This document shows positions 36,580 to 47,064 of a DNA stretch of 64,000 nt, in pieces. Source of the DNA: Climacium dendroides. Taxonomy: Eukaryota > Streptophyta > Bryopsida > Hypnales > Climaciaceae. Location of the stretch: NCBI GenBank assembly GCA_950106755.1, contig OX467090.1:3410001-3474000 (forward strand), read 5' to 3'. The translations under genes and the position numbers were made by a program. The notes under the pieces were generated by a model. It was not told the origin of the DNA. It saw nothing but the letters and a program-made list of their open reading frames with translations, and ran no database searches. Numbering within the stretch: the first letter of the stretch is position 1; every line of letters starts with the position of its first letter.

Positions 36580-38090
36580 CGCCACCACTTACCTTGAACT
36601 TCTTCTGGTTGTTCATGTTCTTGATGGTCCTCCGGGGCTTGTCCAACGCCTTGCCCAGCTCTGTAGGTTCCTTGTCCGGAGGAGGACAACCCATCTTTTC
36701 CCAGACGAATCTCGCACCCATTATGTTGGTGGCCCAGGTCGGCATGAAGTTCTGGAAATGATTCACCCGGTTATAATATGCGGAGATTTTTCGATTCACG
36801 TGGTCGTTTTCATTCCATACGATGAAACACTCCCACGTTTGAAACATCTCTGCCTTCGATTTTATCGCGGGCATCAGCTGCATGCGTTTTGAGGCTTCCA
36901 CGGTGTGCTGCCCATTGACCATCCAAAACTTCATATGCTTTACTTCTTCGAAGCTCTCAGGTTTGGCTTTCAGGTTCTGCGGCATAACGCACAGCGTCAT
37001 CTTCTTGTCTGGGTCGGGCATGTTCAACAGGAAGTTGAGTGCCTTCTTCACGCCAACCTCTTCAAGGCCCCGGATATTCAGATTCTCGGGGGCCGTCTCC
37101 AACTGCTCAATCGGAATGACGTATTTCATTCCAATTTTCGGCACGTAGGAATTAGTGCACTCGGTCCAATAGAACTCGTACGTCCGCCAGGATTCCTCGT
37201 AATCAATGTCCTTGATGTCTCCTCCCAAGTCCTTCGGAATGTCCGTGAGCTCTGACACCATGCTCTCATTACCTTGATGAGATGTTCCGGCCACGGCTGC
37301 GACCTTGGCCACACCTCTCTTGGATGCAAACGGTGGGATCTTCGATGGGTCCCCTCTGGCAAACCTCTCAGTTTGCTTCAGTTTGGTGTGGCTCCGTCCG
37401 GTTCCAGGTGTCCCCATGGCCAAAGAGCTGTGGCTGGCATTATGGCTGCTGTAGTCCCTCAATACGGAGGTAGGCCTCATGTCCTTCTTCTTCTGCAATA
37501 ACTTCATGTGAGCTCGCTCGAAGTCCAGCTTCAAATGGTTCAGCCGGGACAGAAGAGTTTTCGGCGCTAGGGGCGATCCGTTGTTTGCCACCCACTTCTT
37601 CTGATCGATAGCACTTTGGATGGGGTCAATGAGGTCCTTGAAGTCGGTGTTCATCAGACTTCGAAGGTACTCGGACACGCTAAATATGGTCTTCCGCCCC
37701 TCCACCTTGTACGAGAAGATGTATGGTTTGTCCTGGTCCGGGTCAATTGTTTCGCACGACACAAAAATGACCCCATTCAGACCACTACTGAACTCGATAA
37801 CGGACTCCGTCAATGACACTGGGAGGGTGGCATCTGATTTCCGAAATTGTCTTGAATGCCAAGGGGTTTGTCATGGGGACAAGAACGATGGTCCAGTATT
37901 CCACCTCGTGAGGATCTTGCCACTCCCAGCATTCGCCTAGAATTGCTTCATCGATTATATCCTCGGCGTGCTCGGGGGGGATGTCATAATGCTTGTATGT
38001 GGCTTGGAGTTTGGATCGTTGACCCTCCATATCTGCATGTTTTTGGACCTTTAGTTTATGAGTAGTTGGAAATTCAAGATTTTGGTTCAT
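33839..38090 (-). pseudogene. Multi-exon accessory gene with a ParB/sulfiredoxin-like motif
   Basis: ATG at 38090. Exon 1 (38090-36593, GTAAGT donor) shows KYVIPIEQLETAP, NLNIRGLEEVGVKKAL, then FWMVNGQHTVEASKRM; this order (a V/IPxxxL start, an NxR element and a GxH/R...A helix) resembles the ParB/sulfiredoxin fold. Exon 2 (36440 to about 35590) and 3 (to 35096, GTAAGT donor) are Lys-rich helical. Exon 4 (34908-33839) ends in a charged coiled coil (EENKRARQEQREEKKRA) and an acidic tail. In-frame stops: TAG 36297-36295, TAG 35098-35096, TAG 34210-34208. Frame changes lie near 37838 and 35590. Introns hold five of the 21-bp palindromes. It diverges from the DUF7869-like gene at 42688, so the two may share a promoter region. 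No HTH is evident to me, so DNA binding is inference. Confidence 0.55.
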
Positions 38091-38101
38091 TATTATGGAT
38101 T

Positions 38102-38804
38102 TTCAACTCGAATCGAGTTAAATAGTGGCTGTGTTGTGAACATGATCTACTATAACTAGTTGTGTCTGATTTGCAGACTTCTGTTCATCTCGAACCGAGT
38201 TGAATGGCTTATTTATTGAACTGGACTAATCTTATATTATGCTTGTAAACTCTGTTTTCAATGCTTCAGGTTCTGTGAAGCTGTTCAACTCGACTCGAGA
38301 TGAAATTGGCCTGCTCTATTAGACCTATGTCCTATCCTGATTGTTTTAATTCTTTAAAGAGGTGGTCTTCAACTCGAATCGAGATGAACAACGTGGCGTC
38401 CCGATGGTCTGCTTGTTATTATACTGGAGTAGGTAGGTTTTATCCGTAGACACAGTGTATTTATCTCGATTCGAGATGAATCTCGGTAATCTCTGAGATA
38501 TGATTTAGTAATGACGTTCAACTCGAACCGAGATGAATTGAAGTTAACTGTGGCGCTGTCGGGTTAAGCTTCATTTTCCGTTTTTAATCTATATTTTTAT
38601 GGGATTCAACTCGATTCGAGATGAATCTTGCTACGTTTATCTCTTCCTACTCTGATTAAGGCCGTCATATATAGTGTTGGGTTTGGCGGAGGGTGGTATT
38701 CAACTTGACTCGAGTTAAATTGATAGTGCATTTCATTGGTTTTGCGTTGGTTCTGAACGCTATTGGTCCTACTGATCCTGCAATTCATCTCGCCTCGAGT
38801 TGAA
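38102..38804. repeat. Palindrome cluster upstream of the minus-strand gene (nine copies)
   Basis: Starts at 38102, 38184, 38284, 38368, 38460, 38517, 38605, 38699 and 38784, each 21 bp, spaced about 55-100 bp. Arms vary mainly between CAACTCG and CATCTCG, and the spacer is AAT, AAC, ACT, ATT or CCT. A degenerate pair lies at 38928-38957. The cluster begins right upstream of the ATG at 38090. Confidence 0.9.
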
Positions 38805-38829
38805 TTTCAGTTCAGGGTTCTGGTTAACT

Positions 38830-39579
38830 ACAATTTTCCTCTGTATACATCGATAATTCTGACTTCGTGTTTGATTCTTAGGGGATTTTGACGCGGAAAT
38901 GAACAAAAACAAGTACAAATGCAGTTCTGTCGAGTTGAATTGACGTCGAGTTGAAATGACATCGGATTGAATTCTTTCTCATCACTGCTGTCATTGTTGC
39001 ATTTCAATGAAGAGACAGCGAAACATACCCAAATGTAAACGTAGCAGCAACAATCTGGACCACTTGCTTCTCCTGATGCTGAACTGTCTACTACAAATTT
39101 GAAGGACTATCCAAGAAATTCTGAATTTCCTGTGACCACATGAAAAATGCTATGAGAAAAAATCCAAATCTCAAGACATTTACATGGACATTCACACAGA
39201 ATCCTACAATTGCAACACTGATTTAAACTAATCACAAATGCAATACACAACACACAATGCCGCAATTGAAGCACTGATTTCCACAAATCACAAATGCAAC
39301 ACACTGTTGGAAACGCACAACAACTACGCCCCGTGCCCCGATTGGAAAGCAACATCACCAACCTACAAACTACACGCTTGGAAAAATCTACAAGAAACAA
39401 CATAATGAAATTCAAAAACATCAAGCGTATTGCATTGTAATCAACTGGGAGGGAAACAGAATAATACTGCGAGGGAAGCAAGAGCGCCACTACCTCACGC
39501 TCATTCGCCGGCCGCCGGCAGCAACAGAACTTCACAAGCTGCGCACACGCACAGAACTTCACACGCTCATTTACGCCCA

Positions 39580-39616
<37 letters not shown>

Positions 39617-41630
39617 ATAACGGACTCGGGAAAATCAGCGGGGAAAGAAGACTTCCACTTCGGGGCACAGCGCGCGGAGAAGGAGACAATGAAACCCTAG
39701 CGAGCGCAGAAAGAAGAGGACGACGACGCAGACTTTCCCGGCCGATTGAGAACCGGGCCTATTGATACCCGTTCCAGGTACCCATTGTCGATACCCGAGA
39801 GTGAAACCCGTTTTCAGTACCCGTCGATGATACCCGTTGAATATACCCAATCGATATCCGGAGTATTAGGCGATGGTGCATGGTTAAAAAAAAATTGAAA
39901 ATTGAAAATTACTCCATGCTATGATTGAATACGATAGAAAATATTAATCCCAAAGCACCATTTTGCAATTAAATAATCCTTATTAAATTACTATTTTCAA
40001 TAGTTCAGGGTTTAAAAGAATCTTCTTGAAGCCTAGTTTTAACATCAAGAAGTCTATTTTTTGCATTAATAATGCGACTATCAAAATGAATGATTAGGAA
40101 ATTTCTATTTAAAATTTTGTGCAAGGGAAACCATTACAATCTTATTTCTTTTAAGTGTTTAGGTCTCTTGATCCTCAATTGATCATCAAATGATCCTCAA
40201 ATACACTAAATCTTCTATAAAAAAATACAAAAGAGATTCATATATAAAAATTGTTGAGTAGATTTTGAGAAGCCATAAAAATATTGAATTTCAGAATGAT
40301 ACATGAGGACATCATAAATAATGGAGTTTTTCACTCATTCAACTCAAGTGCTACATTTATGTAAGTGAAAGCCCAATCAACTTTTAAGGTGTTCCAATTA
40401 TTCCAAATTCTATCATATTAATACGTAAAAGAAGGAAAACTAAAAATTGTACAACTTCAAAATAATGTAAAGACCATCAATGCTTGAAAATCTTTGGACT
40501 ATGAACAAAAATTTAAAGCCTACATGAAATGTGTGGAATGATTATTAATATTCATTCTTTATGTATTGTCACTTACATATATTAAGACTATATTAGGATT
40601 GAAACGAAATGATTCCACAATGAAGAATTAAAAGAACTTGGGGTATTTGGAACTTTCATTTTTTTTTCCCATTCATTCATGTAGAAATTCCACAAGTTCA
40701 TCACCTTTGATGTTTGTTAGCACATTAATTTTTTCAAAAAATTAGCTTTATTGAAAACTTAATACAAAGTCTATGTTATGAAGAAAATTGAACCCTAAAT
40801 CTGTGAATTCTAAATTTTGGAGACCCTAAATCCGAAAACCTTGACCCTAAACCCTAAACCCTAAGATGCTCAATCTAAAAAATGTCCTGGATTTTTGGCA
40901 CTTTATAGATTCCAAAAGGGCTGAACCTGCATCTTGAAAAGGGCTCATCAGTTACTTCCCCTAAGTCCAGGACACGGGAATTAAAATGGGTCCTAAAGCC
41001 GGAATGCATGCAATTTCCAGTCCGTTCAATTCCCTATTTTTCAGGGCTAAGATGATTCCTTTCCAAAATAAGCAACGACTTTCAGCCAAGCCGTTTGAAT
41101 TTCTACCTACTTTTCCCGCCGAGGTTATCCCGCTTGTGTCGAAGGTGTGTCTCCTCTCCAGCGAACATTCTTGTTTCATTTCCTTTGCTTCTGCTGTTGC
41201 GTCGCGAGTCAGCCTTCCTCACCCGTTTCGGTGGTTCACTTGCTTGCTTAGACGTCGCCTACTTGTTTTCTGCTATTCTGTCATTTCTGTAGTTCGCTTT
41301 GACGCGCTAGTGTATGGTGTTCGACTGAACGGCCGTTCAATATCAATTTGCAAAGTGTGGTAGGTTCTTACATTCCGACGACAACACTCTGCTGCCCTTG
41401 TCCACTCATTGGAATCGTAATGTTTTGGTGGATGTAACTGCCTTTTGTGTGTGCAGAACAATTGTTGGATATCACATTGCACATTGCGTTTTTCTTTGCA
41501 TTTGCATTGCATTGTTTTTTGGCCTTCTCGTGATTCCTGCAGAGGAAGCGACAGTCCTTCGATAAGTACGCCGGGTTTTACGGAATCGTTGGGAACATGG
41601 TTTAATCACATAAATCCTTGACACAAATTC
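38830..41630. other. Central spacer between the two palindrome clusters
   Basis: No palindromes and no supported gene. 39203-39310 holds an imperfect twofold repeat of about 62 bp. 39750-39845 holds repeated GATACCCG boxes. 39880-40800 is markedly AT-rich, like an inserted block, but I found no TIR or target duplication. 40844-40864 reads (CCCTAAA)3, the plant telomere motif. 41000-41630 is GC-richer and could be promoter or 5' leader of the plus-strand gene. Confidence 0.45.
39750..39845. repeat. GATACCCG box cluster
   Basis: Five to six imperfect copies of GATACCCG/GTACCCG within 95 bp, at irregular spacing. Possibly regulatory; nothing else supports that. Confidence 0.4.
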
Positions 41631-41636
41631 TAGTAA

Positions 41637-42580
41637 ATCAACTCGACTCGAGATGAATCAATGTAATCCTGTTGATATTGAAGAATGATTGGGCTACTGT
41701 TCATCTCGAGCCGAGTTGAAATGTGGGACAAATGACATTTCAAATGAGATTTATACTGTGATGATTATAAGAATACCATTGGACACTGCTAACTCTGTCT
41801 ACAACTCGATTTGAGTTGAACGGATATTCTGGAGCACCTATTCAACTCGAGACGAGTTGATTTCATGATGTGACGTTTTAACTGCGAATTAAAGTCCAAT
41901 GGCTATATGTAAACCTTGGGCTGTTGTTTACCTGGAATCAACTTGACCCGAGTTGATATGATATTCTGGACCAACAGTTCAACTCGAGTCGAGTTGATGT
42001 GATAATCTAAGGTTTAGACTATGAAGTAAATCGTAATGACTATTTGAATGACTCTGGCTGTTTGTTACCCTGTGTTCAACTCGAGTCAAGTTAAATGGAT
42101 ATTCTGGAAGAGCAGTTGAACTCGAGCCGAGTTGATTTGATAATCCGACGTTTTAAATCCGACGTACTCTGTAATGACTATTTGATTGCCTTTGGCTGTT
42201 GGTTACCCGGTATTCAACTCGACTTGAGTTGATCTGATTCTCTAGACCAACTGATCAATTCTTGATGACTGCAGGTGATGTTCTAGTGGTCTTGGTATTA
42301 GGTACATCTAATGTTTTTTTATAGTTTTCGGTGAATACGGTTCACGTGGTATTCAACTCGACTCGAGTTGAACGTTTATCCTAATATTCTTGGTGAATTC
42401 TCAGAAACTTAATTTATTGGCCTCATTATTCTTAATGATGAAACTTCAACGCCAATTAACTGGGCTCCAGTTTAATGCCTATTTGAATATTTCTAGGTCT
42501 TGAATTTTAAGGGTAATGTTATTATTGGATCCTCTCCTTATTAAAAAGGTTTAACTGGAATCAACTCGAGCTGAGTTGAA
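41637..42580. repeat. Palindrome cluster upstream of the plus-strand gene (eleven copies)
   Basis: Starts at 41637, 41700, 41800, 41841, 41937, 41978, 42075, 42116, 42213, 42352 and 42560, each 21 bp. They tend to come in pairs 40 bp apart (41800/41841, 41937/41978, 42075/42116) separated by about 135 bp, so a pair-containing unit was itself duplicated. The cluster ends about 110 bp before the ATG at 42688. Confidence 0.9.
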
Positions 42581-42687
42581 TATTATTTTTGCGTTTTGAA
42601 AATGATCTTAAATAGATGCCGCTCTTGCTAAACATGTAAATACTAATTGAGAAAATTTCAATACTTGTGATTTCTTGTACAGACGTA

Positions 42688-45522
42688 ATGGAGCAAGGAA
42701 TGTTAGTGTTGCCAGAGTACTCCTCCGATGAAGGTGAGATTCACAACGAGCCGGAAGAGACTACCAACATTCCTGACTGTGATGGCATCCCTCGAAGGCT
42801 TTGGATGACGCAGGTGGTCATCCTTCACAATGTGGACGGTTTGCCTGTAGCCGAGGGGATCTGTCACAGTGTGAATTCCGACCTTGTCCTCGGTTCTCAC
42901 GGCCCGCTTGGAGATTCCCTTATCGCGGTTCACATCTCTAAATCGCTGCGTGCTGAAGATGTTCCAGTGGATTGGAGGTACTCTCTCCGTGCTTGGCCTA
43001 TCGAACGTGTGTTCTTGAATGGATCAAGTCTTCGCGATCACGAGCTTCGAGACGATTATAATCGTCGAGAAGCGAGTCGCTCACAACCTTCCTCTTCAAC
43101 GTCCAGACCATATACATCGTCGGTTAGAAATCCTCATCCTGAGACGTGTGTGAAGGCCAAGGACCTGCTCACTCAAGAGTCTATCAATTCAGTGTCCAGC
43201 AAATCTTGTTGCTCCAAGAATTGCATTCAACCATTTCCAAGGGAGAAGATTCGGGCTTTCCGTGAACGTATGTACTACAAGTCATCGTTCGAGTTCCGAT
43301 ACCATATGAAACTAGACGTGCATCGTCAAGTCCATCGTGATGCTCAGGGCAAGAGGGTGGTGACTGTCGAAGGGATTGATGTTTGCTTATCAACATGGCG
43401 ACACATTGCTGGTGTCTCGGAAACAACATTCCATCGTTTCCAAGGGTTTGCTGCAAGAAGTGATCAAACTCAGCCTCATGGAAACTTAGGTACGTAGAAG
43501 CCGAGGAAGCATACTTTGCAAGCCATCGCGACGTTGAAGTGCATGCTTGAGAAGTCCGCGGATCACATGCCACATCGTACACACACTCTTCCATTTGGAG
43601 AGAAGAAGGTGTCCATGGTTTTGCCTGCTACTTTCACGTGGAAGCAGACTATTCCTGAGGTCAATGCAGCAAATGTTGAGTTCGGGCTAAAGGAAGTCTC
43701 AGCTTCTAATGTCAGCAAGATTAGGAAACTAAATTTCCCTGAATTCAATGCCAAAAAGCCAGGGGACAATTTTGCTAGGTGCTCCAAATGTGATAAACTG
43801 CAAACTTTGAGGAGGACCGCCGTTATTGGTTTACAACGGAAGTGGACTCTTCTATTAGACAATCATTTGGCTACGACTCGAGCACATCGAGATCAATATT
43901 ACGCGAATCGCTATAAGTCCAGCGCGTACCTTCACGAATGTTTGACAATCATGCATGACAAAATGGATCATGCAAAAACAGCATCCCCTGTATTCTCTCA
44001 CAAAAGCAAACAACTTGATGGGCTTATGAAGCTACTGGTTTCCGTGACGGGTATGATTGCTCATGGACACGGTGATGTGCGTTATACACATTATGGTCTA
44101 GACGTTTTCATTCACGACTCAAACTACATGGTAGGGTCGTTAGCAAAACTCTTTCAAGATCTTGAGCTTCCACCGAAGTTTTCCTCGCGGGAATTGTTTG
44201 CTGGATCGGGTTCCGCTCCTCTATTCCGTGCCGTGCTACAAGGAGCGGATGTTTGCAAATCTTCTCTTCGGCCAGAACCTGAAGTTGCAATTCCGGCGAC
44301 TTCCCTTCCTCCGGTTCTAAATGTGCAAATGGACAACGCCACGGGAGACAACAAGAACAGATTTGTGTTTGCGTTTTGGTCCCTTCTTATTGCTAAGAAG
44401 ATCTTCCGTGAGGTTTATGTTAGTTTCATGTTGGTGGGTCATACGCATGATGACATCGATGCCTTGTTTGGGAGGTGGAGTATGCAGTTGAAAAAAGAAA
44501 ACTTCCCTACTATCCCATCTCTCATGAAGTCCTTCATGGATGTGGATTCTGTACCTACAATTCCTCACCTTATTGAGGAGGTGCCAGATTTTAAAGCCTT
44601 CATAGAAGGTTCCATTTTGGATGGAGAGGATGCACTTGTTGGCCATACAAAGGCACAACAATTCAAGTTTTATCTAAACTCAACAGGTGTTCCAATTATG
44701 AAGTACAAGCACTACTGTACGGATAGTGATTGGCTCCCTAAGGAAGGTGGAGGGATCAAATTATGGCGAGAGGATACCGAAGGACGCAGTCTTTGGCCTC
44801 AAGGGGAACCGATGCCTGTTGTCCATCTCCCAATGCGAAGTGTGGATGACATTTATAAAGGGTTATCTGGCTTCATCAAGTATTGGGAAGCATTGTGCAA
44901 TGAGGATGGAAGTGGAGAATATCGGAGACGGTTCGAGCACTTGGTATTCTACTGGCGAGCAGTCAATGCGGCCTTGAAGGAGACAATTGAACCGTCAACT
45001 GTATTGAAGGACGGCTTTTGGCCTTCTACTCGCGTGGAAACGACGGAGGAAGACGAACTTGATGACGATGGTCAGTTGCGTGAGGAATTTGGTGAAGACG
45101 ATGCCTTTGTAGGACAACTCCGCAATCGCCCATTGCCATCTTTTCGCGTGGCCCGTGATGTTTTCAATGGATACTTTGTAGCCATTCGACCAACTGATGG
45201 TGATGCAAAGCCTATATGGATTGCGCGAGCCTTGTCTGATCCTTTTGCAAACCCCGATCATCCTAATTGTGTGTTGATTCAATACTTTCGGCCCACATCA
45301 CGTGAACGAATTATTCAAGAATACTATACTGGATGGGATTCCACCAAAGGTTTGCGTTGGAAAGTGGATGAGGCCTAGAATCCGGTTTGGGAAGAAACAA
45401 ATTCATTGGTGACGGCTTGGAAGTCTAGGGTGAAGGAGGACACAATTGAATGTGTCCTTAAAATACCATCTGCTCAGATCGACGTTATCAATGGAAGTTT
45501 GTCTGCGTACAATTCCAATTAA
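42688..45522 (+). pseudogene. DUF7869-type DDE-like transposase candidate, 944 codons with two in-frame TAG
   Basis: One frame runs from ATG 42688 to TAA 45520 without indels but with TAG at 43495 and 45376; the sequence after each TAG still looks coding. Features in order: acidic N-terminus; a Cys cluster (SKSCCSKNCIQPF) near residue 175; FCP-free block VVTVEGIDVCLSTWRHIAGVS; KIRKLNFPEFNAKKPGD; paired CSKCDKLQTL; MDHAKTASPVFSH; then QMDNATGDNKN (Asp about 549) and GHTHDDIDALFGRW (about 584-597). The DN..NKN and HTHDDID motifs are those of the DUF7869 family, which is found in repeat-rich genomes and looks like an RNase-H-fold nuclease; calling it the transposase is inference. An acceptor-like TTGTACAG just upstream suggests a 5' non-coding exon. 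Confidence 0.65.
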
Positions 45523-45968
45523 AGATGGACGACATGGCATAGGGATCATCCATATTATTTTGTGTTGTATTCAATATTTTGATTTGATGTGGTATTTTTT
45601 TGTTTTGCTTTTGCATAACCAAGAAGGATTTTATCTAATTCTATTTTGTTTGCTCTAGATTAGATATATAGATTGGAGATTTACAATTTGATTTTGTAGT
45701 ATGAAGCACCTTGTGCAACAAATGTGCTTTTACATTGTATTCAATATATTTTTTATTACTTTATTTATAAAGATGTCTCTATGTTTCCATTCAATTTCCC
45801 CATTTATTCACTTCGTACATCTCATTTGAAAAGGAATATGAAGTGGAAAAAAGTGGTAGTGGATAAGACCACTTTTTATTCTGTTAACGTGTGAAGCACT
45901 TGTCACAATTTGGGATAGGGGCCGGTTGGTTGTTACAACTTTCCTGCCTGCGAAGCTCACTTAGCAGT

Positions 45969-46082
45969 ACCAAGTCATGTATTTCTTCCAGTCGTTCATA
46001 CGAATTCAATGGGAATCGAACTCGGACCACCTGAATGAGATAAATAGCCTCTTCTAACCAACCGTTCAGCTCATGACTTGGT
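45969..46082 (-). other. tRNA-like/SINE-like hairpin
   Basis: An 11-bp inverted repeat (ACCAAGTCATG at 45969 and its complement at 46072) encloses, on the minus strand, a box-B-like GAGTTCGATTCCC and a weak box-A-like GAGCTGAACGGTTGG. A T-stem does not pair properly, so it is not a functional tRNA. A tRNA-derived SINE remnant is possible. Confidence 0.25.
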
Positions 46083-46262
46083 GTTCAGCACTAGACACAA
46101 TAGATACTTATATAAAAAATGACTTTTCCCTCTGTCTACTATAAATTGTACTAGGCGACTTTGAACTCCCATTTTAATGAAAATTATAACTTACAACTAA
46201 AGAATTGTGTTTCCATCAACTTAAACTCACTTCAACTCGACTTGAATTGTAGGCCTAAAAAT

Positions 46263-46375
46263 GGACAACATTATTTTGGGAGGCTCTCCATCCTCCATTT
46301 TAATGAATATGATGTTGTCCGGGTGAGTGCTGCCAGACCAGCCTTGGATCCGAGGCTTATCTGGAAACACTCACC
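46263..46375. other. Two adjacent hairpins
   Basis: Hairpin 1: GGACAACAT (46263) pairs with ATGTTGTCC (46312), with inner GGAGG/CCTCC. Hairpin 2, starting two bases later: GGTGAGTG (46322) with CACTCACC (46368), inside it CCAGA/TCTGG and AGCCT/AGGCT, symmetrical internal loops and an 8-base loop. Copy B also starts with two adjacent hairpins, so these may mark the 5' end of copy C. Confidence 0.5.
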
Positions 46376-46440
46376 AGGACCCTCCAAATTCCAAAAATCT
46401 GTACGAGCGGAAGGAGACGGAACGAACTAGATTGTTTCCA

Positions 46441-47064
46441 CTTGTCGTAGACCAAAATGAGAGGATGAAGTTGGTTATATAGAATTTAGAAGTAAAGAGT
46501 TGACATTGGTAAAATTTTTTGATTTACAAAATGGTAAACTAATCATATTACCAATATTAACTCTACCTCACTATTGGATTAGTAGTAGATAGATAATTTG
46601 GTTAAGAAAGATATTGTAAGTTTCCTGTTTTCCTAAAGATCCGGAACCGGATCCGCATCCAAGGAACTAAACAGGGGTCGGAAAAATATACTAGGGCCGG
46701 AAGCAAACGCATCCGCACGCCATCGGAAGATTACCGGGACGGGAAGAGGAAATCTCGGAACCAACGGTAATCCCATACATCACGGAGGACCGTTCAACGG
46801 CTAGATTCCTCCGCGATAATTGCGGAAACGGCTACTTTCCCAACGGCTGTGACTGCCAGGAAAGGATACGCAGGGGTTTGGTTCCTCAAACCTCATTGTG
46901 TCTTTGTGGTTTGGAGCACTCTTAGAGCGAGGTCTGTCTTTAGAGATGTGAGAGGATTGGGTAATCTTACTTTCCGGATCCTGCAGTGGAGAGGAAGAGG
47001 ATTGACCGGGGCTGTCGCAAGAAAAGGGTAGGAGGTTTGAGTGTTTCTGGAGAGTTCTGCAACC
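46441..47064 (+). other. 5' leader region of copy C
   Basis: The last 440 bp are GC-richer and rich in TCCGG/CCGGA motifs, as is the leader of copy B (3890-4278). No separate gene. Short ORFs here are not supported. Confidence 0.4.

Larger units (their letters stand above)
45523..46440. other. 3' flank of the two-gene element, with hairpins
   Basis: AT-rich to about 45900 with no gene. It contains the tRNA-like hairpin at 45969-46082, one degenerate half palindrome at 46231-46251 and two adjacent hairpins at 46263-46375. The right end of the two-gene element should be here, but no TIR partner was found near 31.1-31.3 kb. Confidence 0.4.

Noticed and set aside
38830..41630. AT-rich block as a defined insertion
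   Set aside because: Composition shift is clear, but no TIRs or target duplication could be found at 39880 or 40800.
45969..46082. Functional tRNA gene
   Set aside because: Box B is present, but the T-stem and anticodon stem do not pair; at most a SINE remnant.
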